Translations under genes and position numbers: made by a program | Assembly: GCA_938003875.1 (NCBI GenBank) | Contig: CALKWO010000317.1 | Span: forward strand, 1-7,534 | Direction: 5' to 3' | Source of the DNA: an uncultured bacterium | GTDB taxonomy: Bacteria > Planctomycetota > Uabimicrobiia > Uabimicrobiales > JABWCH01 | DNA: 7,534 bases | Shown here: positions 4,892 to 7,534 of the stretch, piece by piece | How positions within the stretch are numbered: the first letter of the stretch is position 1 | Layout: each line of letters begins with the position of its first letter | The notes under the pieces: model-generated | Databases searched by the model: none | What the model saw: the letters and a program-made list of their open reading frames with translations, nothing else | What the model was told of the DNA's origin: nothing

Positions 4892-6152
4892 TAAAATAAA
4901 TAAAAAATCGCCTCCAGAGGATACTATTCATCATACTAGTCCAAAACAAAAAGAGCAAAAAAAGCCTGATTCAGAGCAATCAATTTTTTTATCTGGGATG
5001 CGAACAAGGAAGATAAGAACACATAATGGACATAATTCTTTAGAAAATCTGGACGATTTTTTCAGAGAGTTTATGGACTCTTGTTCTGAATCAGACCAGG
5101 ATTTCGCCCGTATGCTATTGTCTCAAAATAGAATCAACATCTTTCAACTCAAAGAAATCCTGGATCTTCAAAAAAAATTTTGGTTAGAAAAAAAAAGTCT
5201 TCTTCTGGAAGATATACTCTTAGAACAAGGACTGCTTCAGTCACAAGAAATTTCTTTTCTTAAAAATGAAGCAGAGACGAAAAAAATACCTGCTCTTTTG
5301 CCTTTCCTTGAAAGCAAAGAAGTGGTAGCTAATAAATACCATATTTTGGAAAAAACAGGAAGCGATTATACTGGCGTGGTTTACAAAGTAGAATATTTGA
5401 TGCAATGCAGGCAAATTTTTTCTTTAAAAATCATGCATCCTATTTTTTCCTTCAACAATAAAAATATCAGTGCCTGTTTTCATGAATTGCAGGAAGCAAA
5501 GGAACTAAAACATCCTAATATACTTTCTATCGTTGAATTTGGTATACTGCCCAACCAAGCAATTTATATTTTAACAGAATACAGCTCTGGGAAATCTTTG
5601 AAAACGATTCTAAAAGACCACTGGAAATGGGATATTACAAGGAGTTTAAGAATAACACAACAAATTCTTATAGCTCTTCTCTATGCCCACTCTTTCTCTA
5701 TATTCCATGCTCAATTGAATCCTTCTAATATTTTTCTGGAAAATGGTATCTACAACCATGAAAATATTAAAATTACAGATTTTGGCTTATCAAAGATTAT
5801 GGAAAAAGGGGAAGTGTCTTTTTACGATTCTCCAGAGACAATGCTTTATATGTCCCCAGAACAAATATGCAAGGGAAAGATAGACCAAAGAAGCGATTTG
5901 TATACTATAGCTACCCTGTTTTATGAAATGCTCACAGGACAACCCATGTTTGAAGCAAAAAATCTAAGTGATATGCTTTTCAAACAGGTATTCACCAAAC
6001 CTAACCCCCCTGGTAAAATCAATCCTTTAGTACCTCGTGCTTTGGACAGAATCATCCTGAAGGCCTTAGAAAAAGAGCCTGAAAGAAGATTTCAATCTGC
6101 AGAAGAATTTTTAGCAGCTTTAGAGAATATCAAAAATCCCCATATTTTTTAG
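4848..6152 (+). CDS. Hanks-type Ser/Thr kinase-fold protein, predicted pseudokinase, with N-terminal helical domain
   Basis: This 434-aa cytoplasmic protein has no membrane segment. Residues 1-55 are polar, Lys/Pro-rich and probably disordered. Residues about 65-145 are helical (DQDFARMLLSQNRINIFQLKEIL, then LLLEDILLEQGLLQSQEI), resembling the paired helical repeats found before some bacterial kinases and in GspE N-termini; that likeness is only a visual judgement. The kinase fold spans about 163-430 and is PknB-like. Kept are Lys194 (FSLK), helix-C Glu213, DFG (311-313), SPE (MSPEQ) and the C-lobe SDLYTIATLFYEMLTGQ and EPERRF motifs. Lost are the catalytic Asp and Lys of HRDLKPxN, which reads HAQLNPSN (287-294: Gln289 and Asn291), and the second Gly of the P-loop (GSDYTG, Asp173). 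It may bind nucleotide but should not phosphorylate by the usual mechanism, so a scaffold or allosteric role is likely. It overlaps the patatin gene by 44 bases and lies 19 bases before truD. Confidence 0.88.
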   Translation: MTEKPPEKKIIQINDKINKKSPPEDTIHHTSPKQKEQKKPDSEQSIFLSGMRTRKIRTHNGHNSLENLDDFFREFMDSCSESDQDFARMLLSQNRINIFQLKEILDLQKKFWLEKKSLLLEDILLEQGLLQSQEISFLKNEAETKKIPALLPFLESKEVVANKYHILEKTGSDYTGVVYKVEYLMQCRQIFSLKIMHPIFSFNNKNISACFHELQEAKELKHPNILSIVEFGILPNQAIYILTEYSSGKSLKTILKDHWKWDITRSLRITQQILIALLYAHSFSIFHAQLNPSNIFLENGIYNHENIKITDFGLSKIMEKGEVSFYDSPETMLYMSPEQICKGKIDQRSDLYTIATLFYEMLTGQPMFEAKNLSDMLFKQVFTKPNPPGKINPLVPRALDRIILKALEKEPERRFQSAEEFLAALENIKNPHIF

Positions 6153-6158
6153 CATTAT

Positions 6159-6163
6159 AGGAG
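6159..6163 (+). promoter_or_regulatory. Ribosome-binding site of truD
   Basis: AGGAG lies eight bases before the ATG at 6172, within the 19-base gap after the pseudokinase stop codon. It fixes the truD start, and no room is left for a separate promoter. Confidence 0.75.
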
Positions 6164-6171
6164 ATCATTTT

Positions 6172-7419
6172 ATGCAAGCAGGTTTTAAAGAACTTGGGTA
6201 TCTTACCCAGGAAATCCCTGGTATAGGCGGAAGAATAAAAAGTACGGCTCAGGATTTTCAGGTTAAAGAGATACCCCTTTATCCTGCATCTGGTACAGGT
6301 GAGCATCTTTTTTTACATATAGAAAAATGCAATATTTCCACAATGGATCTTGTTTATCAGCTTTCTCGACAGTTGCAAATATCCCCTAACGAGATAGCCT
6401 ATGCAGGAAGAAAAGATTCTTGCTCTCTGTCTTGGCAGTATCTTTCCGTGCCTTTTTCATGCGAATCTATGATAAGCAAAATATCTATTCCTGGTGTTAC
6501 GGTTCTGGACTGCCAAAGACACAGCAATAAGCTCAGAATAGGACATCTGGCAGGCAACCATTTTTCTATACTCATCAGGGATGTTGCTGAAAATGCACAA
6601 GAAAATGCCAGGCATATTTTAGAAATTCTGCAAAAAAGAGGTGTCCCAAACTATTTTGGTGACCAGCGATTTGGGGTTCAAAGCAATACACACTATGTTG
6701 GGAAAGCAATGCTTATGGGGAATCCCGAAAAAGTATGTGATGCGATTTTTCAGAGCAATGTCTCTTTGGAATCCTCTCGTTTGGAAGAGGCAATAGCCCT
6801 GTACCAACAAGGGAAATACCAGGAAGCCATGGCAGCCATTCCTTCTTCTTTTTCTACGGAAAAGCATATTCTAAAAATGCTTGCCTTTGGGCATAGTAAA
6901 AAAAAGGCTATAGATCGAATCCCCTGGAAAATCCAAAAATTTTATATCTGTGCATACCAATCTTCCTTATTTAACCATACCCTGAATTCCAGGTTAGGAT
7001 TTATAGACCGCATTGAAGCAGGCGACCTTGCGGTAAAGCATCCAGGAAGTGCTGTTTTTCTGGTACAGGATACTGCTGTAGAGCAAAAACGCTGCGATAA
7101 TGGAGAAATTTCGCCATCAGGGCCTATTTTCGGACATAAAATGATTGAGCCTCAAGGCACTCAAGGCGAGAGAGAAAAGCGAGTTTTAGAAGAAGAAGGA
7201 ATCACTCTTGATATGTTCCAGCCTTTTCATCTCAAGGGAGAAAGGCGTTCTTACCGTATCTTGTTAAAAGAGGTAAAACTGGAAAAAACACAGGAAGGAC
7301 TATGGCTTTCTTTTTCCTTGCCTAAAGGATGCTATGCCACAGTGGTGCTAAGAGAAATTATGAAAACAGCTTCTTTTCCTATAGCAGAAGAAGATTCTAT
7401 GGACGAAGAAAAAAATTAA
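6172..7419 (+). CDS. truD: tRNA pseudouridine(13) synthase TruD
   Basis: TruD isomerises uridine 13 in the D-arm of tRNA (classically tRNA-Glu) to pseudouridine in the cytoplasm. Visible family marks in order are FQVKEIPLYPASGTGEHLFLHI near the N-terminus, YAGRKD with the catalytic Asp82, NYFGDQRFG, the AYQSSLFN segment and GPIFGHKM towards the C-terminus. It is 415 aa, longer than E. coli TruD (about 350). Part of the excess is a charged helical stretch after the NYFG motif (LEEAIALYQQGKYQEA) and part is an acidic C-terminal tail. The residues just after the catalytic motif (DSCSLSWQY) differ from the common DRRAVTTQW pattern, but the gene is full-length and otherwise well conserved. It is the last gene of the patatin-pseudokinase-truD unit. 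Co-transcription may be for convenience; no functional link to the lipase or pseudokinase is visible. Confidence 0.93.
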   Translation: MQAGFKELGYLTQEIPGIGGRIKSTAQDFQVKEIPLYPASGTGEHLFLHIEKCNISTMDLVYQLSRQLQISPNEIAYAGRKDSCSLSWQYLSVPFSCESMISKISIPGVTVLDCQRHSNKLRIGHLAGNHFSILIRDVAENAQENARHILEILQKRGVPNYFGDQRFGVQSNTHYVGKAMLMGNPEKVCDAIFQSNVSLESSRLEEAIALYQQGKYQEAMAAIPSSFSTEKHILKMLAFGHSKKKAIDRIPWKIQKFYICAYQSSLFNHTLNSRLGFIDRIEAGDLAVKHPGSAVFLVQDTAVEQKRCDNGEISPSGPIFGHKMIEPQGTQGEREKRVLEEEGITLDMFQPFHLKGERRSYRILLKEVKLEKTQEGLWLSFSLPKGCYATVVLREIMKTASFPIAEEDSMDEEKN

Positions 7420-7444
7420 AAATTTGTTTCAACAAAAAAACAAG

Positions 7445-7474
7445 AAAAGTGTCTTATTAATCTAAGACTTATGA
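7445..7474. repeat. Imperfect hairpin downstream of truD
   Basis: TCTTA (7452-7456) pairs with TAAGA (7463-7467) around TTAATC, and with a two-base bulge the stem extends to AAG/CTT. No T-run follows on the + strand, so it is a poor intrinsic terminator. It might stabilise the operon's 3' end. It is the only structure in the gap before the end of the window that could mark the operon end. Confidence 0.3.
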
Positions 7475-7505
7475 GTTGTGCTACAGCGCATCTCGGATGG
7501 ATTGC

Positions 7506-7534
7506 ATACATTAAAAAGAACCACAGATAGACAC
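7506..7534. repeat. Possible start of a CACAGAT-type intergenic repeat, cut by the window edge
   Basis: The last bases read AACCACAGATAGACAC. From memory, tandem phrases of the kind CACAGATNNACACAGAT are frequent short intergenic repeats in many environmental bacteria. Only about one and a half units are visible before the window ends, so the call is tentative. The 115 bases after truD otherwise hold no gene. Confidence 0.3.

Overview
The window is AT-rich bacterial chromosomal DNA with good Shine-Dalgarno sites. Five protein genes all lie on the + strand and one tRNA gene lies on the - strand. The mix of genes is a propionate-type CoA-transferase, an RpoD/RpoS-like accessory sigma factor, a patatin-like lipoprotein, a Hanks-type kinase-fold protein with an extra helical N-terminal domain, and TruD. 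This would suit a low-GC member of the Planctomycetota or a related PVC/deep-branching group. That placement is inference from gene content and style, since no marker gene fixes the taxon.

Layout. At 77-1651 is a complete acetate/propionate CoA-transferase (Pct/YdiF type). At 1652-1846 is a short non-coding stretch that is richer in GC than its surroundings and full of small inverted repeats. At 1847-1883 is a strong bidirectional terminator, which closes the minus-strand tRNA-Arg(ACG) gene at 1889-1962; a well-spaced promoter for that gene is visible at 1973-2001. An extremely AT-rich region at 1963-2305 holds two good inverted repeats and leads into a sigma-70-family gene (2306-3127), which is followed at once by its own terminator. 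A 250-base leader carries a clear sigma-70-type promoter (TTGCAA-17-TACAAT) for the last transcription unit: patatin-like lipoprotein (start moved to 3410), kinase-fold protein (4848-6152), TruD (6172-7419). The first two of these overlap by 44 bases and the last two are 19 bases apart, so they very probably form one operon. The final 115 bases have no gene and end in what looks like the start of an intergenic repeat.

Points of most interest. (1) The kinase-fold protein has lost the catalytic Asp and Lys of its catalytic loop (HAQLNPSN in place of HRDLKPxN) but keeps the VAIK-type Lys, the helix-C Glu, DFG and SPE, so it reads as a pseudokinase. It is translationally coupled to a surface- or periplasm-directed lipolytic enzyme. 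(2) The sigma factor has His and Cys at the two region 2.4 positions that in E. coli sigma-70 (Gln437, Thr440) read the -12 base pair, while its region 4.2 -35-reading residues are largely conserved. It may therefore read an altered -10 element. (3) The sigma gene is preceded by a 27-base AT-rich dyad immediately downstream of a perfect TATAAT, and by a second hairpin just before its ribosome-binding site, which suggests tight or self-directed control. I see no CRISPR array, no intact insertion sequence and no phage gene.
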